Source: a bacterium (GTDB lineage Bacteria > Bacteroidota > Ignavibacteria > Kapaibacteriales > UBA961). Taken from it: a DNA stretch of 5,523 nucleotides. The position numbers and the translations under genes are program-made. Position 1 is the stretch's first letter. The number at the start of each line of letters is the position of its first letter. Under the pieces are notes generated by a model. The model ran no database searches and was not told the origin of the DNA. It worked only from the letters and a program-made list of their open reading frames with translations. Shown here one piece after another: positions 1 to 5,523 of the stretch. The DNA lies in contig JALHLL010000219.1 in assembly GCA_022844575.1 (NCBI GenBank), positions 1 to 5,523 on the forward strand, in the 5' to 3' direction.

Positions 1-759
1 GGTTTATTGGTAAGGGCGGGTGTTGATGTTGTTATTATTGATACTGCACACGGACATACACTCGGTGTCATTCAAATGGTTAAAAAAGTAAAATCACTTT
101 TTCCTTCATTACAGGTAATTGCCGGAAATATTGCTACGGGTGCGGCAGCCAGTGCACTTATTGATGCCGGTGCAGATGGTGTAAAAGTCGGGATAGGCCC
201 GGGTAGTATTTGTACAACACGTGTTGTTGCAGGTGTGGGAGTACCGCAAATTACAGCAATTATGAATGTTGCTTCCATTGCAAACGAACTGGGTGTACCT
301 GTTATAGCTGATGGAGGAATTAAGCAAACAGGGGATATTGCTAAAGCTATTGCAGCTGGTGCTGATTCCGTAATGATAGGGGGTATGTTGGCAGGGCATG
401 AGGAAAGTCCGGGTGAAAAGGTGTTACTTGAAGGAAGAGTTTTTAAAACATATAGGGGTATGGGCTCATTAAGTGCTATGCAGAAAGGTTCGGCCGATAG
501 ATACTTTCAGGATGTTGAAGAAGAAATTTCGAAACTTGTACCCGAAGGTATTGAGGGTCGGGTAGCATTCAGAGGAAATGTAAGCGATACGATATATCAG
601 ATGGCGGGCGGTTTAAGGGCAGCAATGGGGTATTGCGGTTGTGCAACAATTTCGGAAATGAAATCACACTCTCAATTTGTAAAAATGAGTACTGCCGGTT
701 TACGTGAATCGCATCCGCATGATGTAGTTATTACACAGCAATCACCAAATTATTATTAA
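1..759 (+). CDS. guaB: IMP dehydrogenase, C-terminal half (5' end cut by contig edge)
   Basis: IMP dehydrogenase oxidises IMP to XMP with NAD+, the committed step of guanine nucleotide synthesis in the cytoplasm. The frame is open from base 1, so the TTG at 7 is only an internal Leu codon and the true start lies outside. About 252 of the usual ~490 residues are present; the N-terminal part of the barrel and the CBS pair are missing. Visible landmarks are AGVDVVIIDTAHGH, the IMP/K+ loop GPGSICTTR with the catalytic Cys at 211-213, ADGGIK in the phosphate site, YRGMGSLSAM, and the flap Arg-Tyr in SADRYFQ, which lies 96 residues after the catalytic Cys as in E. coli GuaB. The end, GLRESHPHDVVITQQSPNYY, is a normal GuaB C-terminus. 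One small oddity is AGHEESPGE, where AGTEESPGE is more usual. No frameshift is seen. The next gene is convergent, 15 bp away. Confidence 0.97.
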   Translation, partial: GLLVRAGVDVVIIDTAHGHTLGVIQMVKKVKSLFPSLQVIAGNIATGAAASALIDAGADGVKVGIGPGSICTTRVVAGVGVPQITAIMNVASIANELGVPVIADGGIKQTGDIAKAIAAGADSVMIGGMLAGHEESPGEKVLLEGRVFKTYRGMGSLSAMQKGSADRYFQDVEEEISKLVPEGIEGRVAFRGNVSDTIYQMAGGLRAAMGYCGCATISEMKSHSQFVKMSTAGLRESHPHDVVITQQSPNYY

Positions 760-774
760 ATAGTATATTATTTT

Positions 775-2349
775 TCAATGAACAATAATGCACTTTTTAG
801 TTTCAAAAAACAATTCGTGCCGAATTACTAAAAAATATGCACCGGAAGGAAGATAGTTTGTTGCAATGATAAGCGAGTAATTCTGCTGTGGGGTAATATC
901 CTTATATATTAAATTATGTACAGGAATGCTTTCATGAGAGTAGAGTGTAAAAGAATAGTCTCCGCTTATTTGAGGGATATAATTCAAATGTAAAATTTCT
1001 TCATTTCGATTATATATTAATTGAGAACTATTGAAGTTTTTTATTTCCTGATAGTTTGCAGATGAAATGGGTGATTGTAATTTTATAAGCCAAAATTCTT
1101 CGGCACCCTTACTTTGTGTAATATCACCATCATCGGAGAGTGTCCAACCGGCTATAATATAGCCATTATCGGATGTTTGGCGAATGCAATATGCCTGATC
1201 AATACTATTGCCGCCAAAGGTTTTTTGCCATTGAATATTTCCTACAGAATCAATTTTTAATACCCATATATCAAAATTCCCTTTATTACCTCGCACATCC
1301 TCATCTTCGGAATCCGTCCAACCCGTTATTATATATCCTTTATCGTTTGTTATTTCTACATGTTGCAAATAATCTGTACTTGTACCGCCATATACTTTTT
1401 CCCATATAATATTACCATATTTATCAATTTTCACTACCCAGAAATCACGCATACCTTTATTCGTTGATACATCACCGTCCTTAGACCATGTTGTCCCTCC
1501 GATAATGTATCCGCCGTCATGTGTTTGATTTATAGTAAAAGGATAATCGCCATCATATCCACCGTAGTTTTTTTGCCATTGAATTGTTCCGAGATTATCA
1601 ATTTTTACAATCCAATAATCCAAATCGCCCTTGTTTTTTGTCATATCGCCATGTTGTGATGAACTTCTACCGGCAATAATATAGCCGTCGGAAACTTGTT
1701 GAATGGAACTGGCTTCATCCCTCGCATTACCACCATATACTTTTTGCCACTCTATTTCCCCGATTGAGTTTATTTTTACAACCCAATAATTAACTTGTCC
1801 TTTCAGACCCTTTACATCTCCATCCTCCGAATTAGTCCAACCCGCAAAAATGTAACCGCCATCCTTTGTGACATAGAGTGAATTTGCTGATTCGGAACCC
1901 GAACCCCCATACGTTTTTTGCCATTGAATATTTCCCAGAGAATCTACTTTCAAAATCCAGCAATCTCGTTCGCCTTTATGATTGGTGATGTCACCATCGT
2001 TTGACCATGTAAAACCCGAAATAATATACCCGTTATCCTGACAATGTGCAATAGAATAAGGATAATCAACATCGCTACCACCATATGTTTTTTGCCATAA
2101 TAATTGACCATGAGAGGTAATTTTCATCAAACACACATCTACATTACCTTTATTTTGTGCTATATCGCCGTCAGAAGAGGTCGAACGCCCCAAAACTATA
2201 TAATCCCCTGATCGTGTAATAAGAAGGTCTTCAGCCTCATCTCGCCCTGACCCGCCGAAGGTTTTTTGCCATTCGATACGTGGTATATATTGCGAATGCG
2301 AAGTATTTACACAGAGTATTAAAAGGACAATTATTCCGGATAATTTCAT
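775..2349 (-). CDS. Exported seven-repeat beta-propeller-like protein with degenerate T9SS-type C-terminal domain
   Basis: Predicted 524-residue exported protein of unknown specific function. I start it at the ATG at 2347-2349 because it gives a normal signal peptide (MKLSGIIVLLILCVNTSHSQ, cleavage near SHS-Q); the frame stays open to 2466, but that extension would bury the signal 39 residues inside the protein. Residues 27-427 are seven tandem repeats, each opening with W[QE]K-x-[FY]GG and carrying GYII-x-G, an S-x-DGD turn, KG, and W-[IV]-[VL]-K-[IV]. The first Trp residues lie at 27, 85, 143, 201, 258, 316 and 374, so the spacing is 57-58. Seven such units fit a closed seven-bladed propeller (inference). 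Residues ~428-524 are a beta-rich tail ending LPSGAYFLVIRHELFF...IIVH, which resembles a T9SS type A sorting domain but lacks a clear YPNP start. Likely location is the cell surface or outside the cell. No Shine-Dalgarno is seen. Propellers of this kind usually bind other molecules; no catalytic motif is visible. Confidence 0.88.
   Translation of the reverse strand: MKLSGIIVLLILCVNTSHSQYIPRIEWQKTFGGSGRDEAEDLLITRSGDYIVLGRSTSSDGDIAQNKGNVDVCLMKITSHGQLLWQKTYGGSDVDYPYSIAHCQDNGYIISGFTWSNDGDITNHKGERDCWILKVDSLGNIQWQKTYGGSGSESANSLYVTKDGGYIFAGWTNSEDGDVKGLKGQVNYWVVKINSIGEIEWQKVYGGNARDEASSIQQVSDGYIIAGRSSSQHGDMTKNKGDLDYWIVKIDNLGTIQWQKNYGGYDGDYPFTINQTHDGGYIIGGTTWSKDGDVSTNKGMRDFWVVKIDKYGNIIWEKVYGGTSTDYLQHVEITNDKGYIITGWTDSEDEDVRGNKGNFDIWVLKIDSVGNIQWQKTFGGNSIDQAYCIRQTSDNGYIIAGWTLSDDGDITQSKGAEEFWLIKLQSPISSANYQEIKNFNSSQLIYNRNEEILHLNYIPQISGDYSFTLYSHESIPVHNLIYKDITPQQNYSLIIATNYLPSGAYFLVIRHELFFETKKCIIVH
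1069..2271 (-). repeat. Seven tandem ~174-bp coding repeats (propeller blades)
   Basis: Reading along the - strand, the repeat units are 2271-2098, 2097-1924, 1923-1750, 1749-1579, 1578-1405, 1404-1231 and 1230-1069. All encode 58 residues except unit 4 (57) and unit 7 (54, running into the C-terminal domain). The most constant DNA is the antisense of the WQK-x-[FY]GG segment. Units resemble each other in steps of three: units 1, 4 and 7 share a D[EQ]A segment after GG, and units 2 and 5 share DYP, TWS and RD. By hand count, units 2 and 5 match at about 33 of 58 residues, against about 21-26 of 58 for the neighbouring pairs 1/2 and 2/3. Confidence 0.88.
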
Positions 2350-2388
2350 AAGATACAATCCAATGGGATAAGGCGCAGACATAATCGG

Positions 2389-2417
2389 TACAGTACGTAT
2401 CTTTAACTTATACTGTA
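2389..2417. promoter_or_regulatory. Inverted repeat in the divergent intergenic region (possible operator)
   Basis: TACAGTA at 2389-2395 is matched by its exact inverse TACTGTA at 2411-2417, with a 15-nt AT-rich spacer. It lies 40-68 bp upstream of the propeller gene start (2349) inside the 189-bp gap between divergent genes (2350-2538), which must hold promoters for both. A 7-bp dyad of this spacing can easily occur by chance in such a gap. I found no convincing Bacteroidota-type (TTTG / TAnnTTTG) or sigma70-type promoter in the gap. Confidence 0.2.
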
Positions 2418-2538
2418 ATGATATGAAAAAGATGAAAATGTTACACATTGCGTGAATTATACTCAAGATAAGGGCAATGATTTACTCATTAAAACGACTA
2501 TAAAGTAATTGTCTCGAAACAACTATACGATACACACC

Positions 2539-4071
2539 ATGGCACATAATGCGGTTCTTTATGCGAAGAGAAATGAAATTAAAACATTAGGCGAGCTCCG
2601 TTCATATGACTACGAGACATTGGGAATAAGAGATGAGATGCGTAGGAACCTTTATGACCGTTTAAAAAATGGTGAAGAAGTTTTTCATGGCATTTTCGGT
2701 TATGAACATACGGTTATTCCTGATATCGAGCGTGCGATATTATCGCGGCATACAATGATTTTATTAGGGTTAAGAGGACAAGCAAAAACACGGATAGCAC
2801 GTCTTCTTGTTAACTTACTCGATGAATGGATACCATATATTGCCGGTTCTGAAATTCATGACGATCCTTTGCAACCACTTTCGCGATATGCTAAGGATTT
2901 GGTAGATGAATACGGAAACAATACTCCGATTGAGTGGCTACACCGTTCCGAGAGATATATTGAAAAGTTGGCAACGCCCGATGTTTCCATTGCCGATTTG
3001 ATAGGTGATGTTGACCCCATTAAGGCAGCAGCATTAAAGTTACCCTATTCCGATGAACGAGTAATACATTTTGGATTGATACCGCGTTCACATCGTTCAA
3101 TTTTTGTGATTAATGAATTACCCGATCTGCAACCGAGAATTCAGGTTGCACTTTTTAATATTTTGCAGGAAGCTGATATACAGATACGGGGATTTACGAT
3201 GCGTTTGCCCTTGGATATTGCGCTTATTTTTACGGCAAATCCTGAGGATTATACAAATCGTGGTTCGATTGTTACTCCGCTGAAAGATAGGATTGATAGT
3301 CAAATATTAACGCATTATCCAAAATCTCCGGATTTATCACAAAAAATTACGGAACAAGAAGCTCAACTCACCTCGGAACAAAAGTCAATAGTGTATTGTC
3401 ATCCTTTGGCTAAAAATCTTATTGAACTTATAGCATTTGAAGCAAGGAAAAGCGAATATGTAGATCAGAAAAGCGGCGTTTCCGCTCGCTTGACAATTTC
3501 CGCTTCCGAAAATTTGTATAGCTCAGCGGAAAGGCGTGCTTTATTTACGAAGGAAGACTCGGTATCCGTCCGAATGAGCGATTTTATAGGTATTATACCG
3601 AGTATTACCGGTAAAGTGGAATTGGTATATGAAGGGGAGCAAGAAGGTGCTTATACGGTCGCCCAAATTTTAATAGGTAAAGCGATAAAGGTTCTGTTTG
3701 TACAGTATTTTACCGACCCTGAAACATTAAAAAGAGATGCAAAAAATAATCCTTATAGCCCGATATTACATTGGTTTTCAGCCGGAAATACGATTGATGT
3801 ACTTATGGATTGTACAACAGTACAATATAGAACATTGCTTGATTCAGTCGATGGTTTGAAAAAAGTTGTGCAAGAGAAATTTCCTTCTATTTCCGATAAT
3901 GATATATACTTTATGATGGAATTTGTTTTACATGGTCTTGCCGAATATTCATTGTTAAGTAAAAATCTTATTGATTCGGGTAATTCTTCACAAGGTTTTG
4001 CATTCGGCGATTTATTCCGCAGTATGTTTACGATGAAATCTGATGATGAATGGAATGAAGAGGAAAGTTAA
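2539..4071 (+). CDS. MoxR/ChlI-like AAA+ ATPase (magnesium-chelatase-subunit-I type)
   Basis: Cytoplasmic AAA+ ATPase of 510 residues in the MoxR/magnesium chelatase I-like group. Members act as ATP-driven remodelling factors, often with a VWA-domain partner; the substrate here is unknown. From the ATG at 2539, the Walker A is GLRGQAKT (residues 77-84, of the GxxGxAKT form seen in MoxR/RavA). Walker B is IFVINE (188-193), with Asn where Asp is usual but Glu kept. Sensor 1 is TANP (Asn 234), the arginine finger candidate is KDR (Arg 251), and a sensor 2 candidate is VSARLTIS (Arg 317). The family-typical stretch DDPLQPLSRYA...TPDVSIADLIGDVDPIKAA lies between Walker A and B. No signal peptide or membrane segment is seen. 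The frame also offers a TTG at 2509, directly after an in-frame TAA at 2506-2508; ATG is preferred because few residues precede the conserved TLGELR. No clear Shine-Dalgarno. Despite the family name, no other chlorophyll or cobalamin gene is nearby, so a chelatase role is unlikely. Confidence 0.92.
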   Translation: MAHNAVLYAKRNEIKTLGELRSYDYETLGIRDEMRRNLYDRLKNGEEVFHGIFGYEHTVIPDIERAILSRHTMILLGLRGQAKTRIARLLVNLLDEWIPYIAGSEIHDDPLQPLSRYAKDLVDEYGNNTPIEWLHRSERYIEKLATPDVSIADLIGDVDPIKAAALKLPYSDERVIHFGLIPRSHRSIFVINELPDLQPRIQVALFNILQEADIQIRGFTMRLPLDIALIFTANPEDYTNRGSIVTPLKDRIDSQILTHYPKSPDLSQKITEQEAQLTSEQKSIVYCHPLAKNLIELIAFEARKSEYVDQKSGVSARLTISASENLYSSAERRALFTKEDSVSVRMSDFIGIIPSITGKVELVYEGEQEGAYTVAQILIGKAIKVLFVQYFTDPETLKRDAKNNPYSPILHWFSAGNTIDVLMDCTTVQYRTLLDSVDGLKKVVQEKFPSISDNDIYFMMEFVLHGLAEYSLLSKNLIDSGNSSQGFAFGDLFRSMFTMKSDDEWNEEES

Positions 4072-4202
4072 TAACACATAGAATATTACAATGATTTCAG
4101 TTGCAGCTAAAAACTGAAAGTAACATCATAGAAAGTGGGTTCCGAATACATTAACAATGAGAATACCATATAGAGTCATTTTGACTCACTTTTGAAACAT
4201 CG

Positions 4203-4234
4203 AAAGAATATATCAATGATATATTCTTTTTTTT
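4203..4234 (+). terminator. Rho-independent terminator after the ATPase gene
   Basis: A perfect 12-bp inverted repeat (AAAGAATATATC 4203-4214 and GATATATTCTTT 4218-4229) with a 3-nt loop runs into eight consecutive T (4227-4234). The stem is AT-rich with only two G-C pairs, so it is thermodynamically modest, but its shape and T-run are right. It lies 131 bp after the ATPase stop, which would give that mRNA a long 3' tail containing two further small hairpins. It also separates the ATPase transcript from the secreted-protein gene. Confidence 0.72.
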
Positions 4235-4434
4235 ATGTCTGAACTATATTGTAGAGGCAATAATACATTCGGTTTACGATGGTTTCACAACAATTATAGA
4301 TCGGTTACACCTTTTTCTTAGCTAAAACAACCGTTCTCACATTACCCTCAATACACTTACAAACATTGCTATAGTTTCGCCCCTGTTATCAATGTGACAT
4401 GTTTACGGCTCACTTCATTTTCTAAATTATTCAT

Positions 4435-4440
4435 AAGGAG
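4435..4440 (+). promoter_or_regulatory. Shine-Dalgarno sequence deciding the start at 4448
   Basis: AAGGAG lies 7 nt before the ATG at 4448-4450. It fixes this ATG over the upstream in-frame ATG at 4394, which would add 18 residues before a normal signal peptide. It is the only clear Shine-Dalgarno in front of a complete gene here, consistent with Bacteroidota-like genomes where such sites are often absent. Confidence 0.85.
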
Positions 4441-4447
4441 TTGCGTT

Positions 4448-5248
4448 ATGAAACGCTTATACACAATGGCTTCCGCATTGCGCGGATTTGTTATTTCTGC
4501 CTTTTTTATTGCAGGGCTTTTCGGGGCAGTATCCCAAAGTAAAGCATTACCTGTACCTGTGCTCACTCCATTAGGAGGATGCTGCTTTCGTGTTGCCTAT
4601 AGCTTACCTGCTGCGGAGGCGGGCAATTGGGTATCAATGACAATAACGCCGGGTGGCGGAGTAACAGTAGTCGGAGCCGCGTCCACACCGAGTTTTGCAG
4701 TTGCTTGGACACCCGCATCAGCAACATGGACTCATACCATGATTGGCCCATATTTTCCGACGGGTCCGAATATTGTTGTCGGTCGAATTTGTTTTAATGC
4801 GGTCGGTGCTTTTGTCGTAACTATAACATTCGTTGATAAATTTGGAGGTGTTTATTCAGTACCCTATCCACTTAATTGCCCACCGATTATAGGCGGAATT
4901 CCCGCGCTAAATGCAAGCGGTACAAGTATGGGTGATTCGGGTAATACTCCGAAAAGTCAGATAGAGGAAATAGCGGGTATTGAGTCGGTTTTATCAACAA
5001 CATTATACCCTAATCCTACGAATGATGAAACGACGGTCTCACTCTCTCTTGCGAATTCCGCACCGGTTACAATTACGGTAAACGATGTGTCAGGAAAAGA
5101 GATTGCTGCGATTGAAAACGGTACGGTATTGAATGCAGGAGTACATAACTTTCCAATACTCACCGACAATTATTCGGCAGGTGTGTATTTTGTACAGATA
5201 CGTAGTGGTAGATATTCAAATACTATTCAATTAAATGTTGTAAAGTAG
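4448..5248 (+). CDS. Secreted protein of unknown function with T9SS type A sorting domain
   Basis: Predicted 266-residue protein exported by Sec and then across the outer membrane by type IX secretion. The start is set by AAGGAG 7 nt upstream. Residues 1 to about 33 form a signal peptide: MKRLYTMASALRG basic end, hydrophobic core ISAFFIAGLFGAV, possible cleavage near SKA-LP. Residues ~34-147 are a beta-rich, Gly/Thr/Val-rich domain I do not recognise, with four cysteines at 45, 46, 115 and 144 that could form disulfides outside the cytoplasm. A Gly/Ser-rich linker (~148-180) follows. Residues ~187-266 are a T9SS sorting domain, with YPNPTND at 187-193, VTITVNDVSGKEI, and AGVYFVQIRSGRYSNTIQLNVVK-like ending strands. 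No enzyme motif is seen, so a structural or adhesive surface role is a guess. The gene appears to be a single transcription unit between two terminators. Confidence 0.93.
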   Translation: MKRLYTMASALRGFVISAFFIAGLFGAVSQSKALPVPVLTPLGGCCFRVAYSLPAAEAGNWVSMTITPGGGVTVVGAASTPSFAVAWTPASATWTHTMIGPYFPTGPNIVVGRICFNAVGAFVVTITFVDKFGGVYSVPYPLNCPPIIGGIPALNASGTSMGDSGNTPKSQIEEIAGIESVLSTTLYPNPTNDETTVSLSLANSAPVTITVNDVSGKEIAAIENGTVLNAGVHNFPILTDNYSAGVYFVQIRSGRYSNTIQLNVVK

Positions 5249-5256
5249 TATCGTAA

Positions 5257-5296
5257 AAAATAAGCCGACTTTCTTTTAAGAGAGTCGGCTTATTTT
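5257..5296. terminator. Bidirectional Rho-independent terminator between convergent genes
   Basis: A 14-bp perfect inverted repeat (left arm 5257-5270 containing AAGCCGACT, right arm 5283-5296 containing AGTCGGCTT) can be extended inward by T-G, T-A, C-G and T-A pairs, giving an 18-bp stem with a 4-nt loop. The left arm begins in a run of six A (5255-5260) and the right arm ends in TTTT, so it has a U-tract when read in either direction. It begins 8 bp after the stop of the secreted-protein gene and lies about 45 bp past the stop of the - strand frame at 5342. Confidence 0.92.
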
Positions 5297-5341
5297 GTAA
5301 GTATTTATTTTGTAGGAATAATCTCGTTATAAATACCTTAA

Positions 5342-5510
5342 TTATAAAATACTTCCTATTAGTTGGAGTGAATACTCAGGCCACGGATTACCATTTTGTA
5401 TATATACTTTTGATTTTGCATCAATTCTGTTGAACTTTGAAGAATACCATGTAATTTTGAGTACCATTTTATCCAAATAATCCTCTTGAGGTCTGTCGAA
5501 TACCATTTGC
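5342..5510 (-). CDS. C-terminal fragment of an unidentified - strand protein (5' end off the contig)
   Basis: A - strand frame is open from the contig edge to a TAA at 5344-5342. From the first internal ATG (5506-5504) it encodes 54 residues beginning MVFDRPQEDYLDKMVLKITW and ending EYSLQLIGSIL. The frame is also open through the adapter bases, so this ATG need not be the start; the fragment is most simply the tail of a longer gene. The composition (several Trp, Tyr, Pro and charged residues, no low-complexity run) looks protein-like, and the two-way terminator just past its stop supports a real convergent gene. I recognise no domain. It could still be chance, since 55 open codons are not rare in AT-rich DNA. 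Confidence 0.5.
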
Positions 5511-5523
5511 AGATCGGAAGAGC
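5511..5523. other. Illumina adapter remnant at the contig end
   Basis: The last 13 bases, AGATCGGAAGAGC, are identical to the common prefix of Illumina TruSeq-type adapters. They sit exactly at the end of the sequence, where untrimmed adapter would be expected. This is sequencing artefact, not genomic DNA; the last reliable base is about 5510. Confidence 0.95.

Larger units (their letters stand above)
4072..4447. other. Non-coding stretch between the ATPase and secreted-protein genes
   Basis: These 376 bp contain no credible gene. In order they hold a stem-loop with an 8-bp perfect stem (TTTCAGTT 4095-4102 / AACTGAAA 4112-4119, 9-nt loop, no T-run after it), a second small hairpin (GAGTCA 4173-4178 / TGACTC 4182-4187, 3-nt loop), the terminator at 4203-4234, about 200 bp that look featureless, and the ribosome binding site at 4435-4440. 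The promoter of the downstream gene must lie after the terminator, but I cannot place it: TAGTTTCG at 4372-4379 matches the Bacteroidota -7 box TAnnTTTG with one mismatch, but no TTTG lies at the right distance upstream. Confidence 0.7.

Noticed and set aside
109..399. - strand frame inside guaB with many Cys, Asn and Thr
   Set aside because: The composition is typical of antisense of a conserved gene; the + strand IMP dehydrogenase reading is certain.
1069..2271. CRISPR-like or satellite array
   Set aside because: The repeats are about 174 bp, in frame, diverged, and encode propeller blades; there are no short identical repeats with unique spacers.
2350..2466. N-terminal extension of the propeller protein to an ATG at 2466
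   Set aside because: It would place 39 residues before a well-formed signal peptide; the ATG at 2349 gives a standard exported protein. An ATG at 2382 has the same problem to a lesser degree.
2509..2538. TTG start for the ATPase at 2509
   Set aside because: It immediately follows an in-frame stop, has no ribosome binding site, and adds ten residues ahead of the usual N-terminus. The ATG at 2539 is simpler, though neither has a clear Shine-Dalgarno.
4157..4195. 12-codon reading frame (starts MRIPYR) as a leader peptide or small protein
   Set aside because: It has no ribosome binding site, overlaps the small hairpin at 4173-4187, and lies upstream of a terminator with no regulated gene directly following.
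4366..4391. sigma70-like promoter (TTGCTA ... TTATCA) for the secreted-protein gene
   Set aside because: The spacer is only 14 nt and both boxes are poor; it is also not the promoter type expected for Bacteroidota.
4369..4566. - strand frame across the start of the secreted-protein gene
   Set aside because: It overlaps the ribosome binding site and signal peptide of a well-supported gene, and its translation shows no domain; it is an antisense shadow.
5386..5508. Recurring TACCAT / ATGGTA words near the right end
   Set aside because: They fall in different reading frames with different flanks and irregular spacing; they look like chance in AT-rich DNA.
1..5523. A new multi-gene defence or mobile system
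   Set aside because: No nuclease, transposase, integrase, toxin, reverse transcriptase or phage gene is present; the MoxR-like ATPase alone, without partner genes, does not support such a call.

Overview
The window looks like one short contig from a member of the Bacteroidota or a close relative in the FCB group (Ignavibacteria or Kapabacteria-like lineages are possible). The main clue is a secreted protein at 4448-5248 with a classic type IX secretion (T9SS) C-terminal sorting domain. A second exported protein at 775-2349 ends in a weaker version of that domain. Base composition is moderately AT-rich, and only one of the genes has an obvious Shine-Dalgarno sequence, which also fits Bacteroidota. 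The species cannot be named from this sequence alone. Both ends are cut: the left edge lies inside guaB, and the right edge ends in 13 bases identical to the Illumina adapter prefix, so genomic sequence stops at about 5510.

Layout from left to right: (1) the 3' half of guaB (IMP dehydrogenase) on the + strand, with the catalytic cysteine loop and Arg-Tyr flap intact; (2) 15 bp later and convergent to it, a 524-residue exported protein on the - strand made of seven tandem repeats of 57-58 residues, best read as a seven-bladed beta-propeller, plus a C-terminal sorting-like domain; (3) a divergent 189-bp gap; (4) a + strand MoxR/ChlI-like AAA+ ATPase of 510 residues; (5) a 376-bp non-coding stretch with two small hairpins and a strong-looking Rho-independent terminator; (6) a 266-residue secreted protein of unknown function with signal peptide, four cysteines and a T9SS domain, preceded by a good ribosome binding site; (7) a long hairpin terminator that works in both directions on paper; (8) the 3' end of a small - strand reading frame that runs off the contig.

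The genes do not form an evident operon or pathway. guaB is housekeeping, the two secreted proteins are typical envelope or extracellular products, and the ATPase sits alone without the von Willebrand factor A (VWA) gene that often accompanies this family. I do not see a clear new multi-gene system. The points most worth following are the three-blade periodicity of the propeller protein, the solitary ATPase with an Asn in Walker B, the uncharacterised cysteine-containing T9SS cargo, and the adapter artefact at the contig end.
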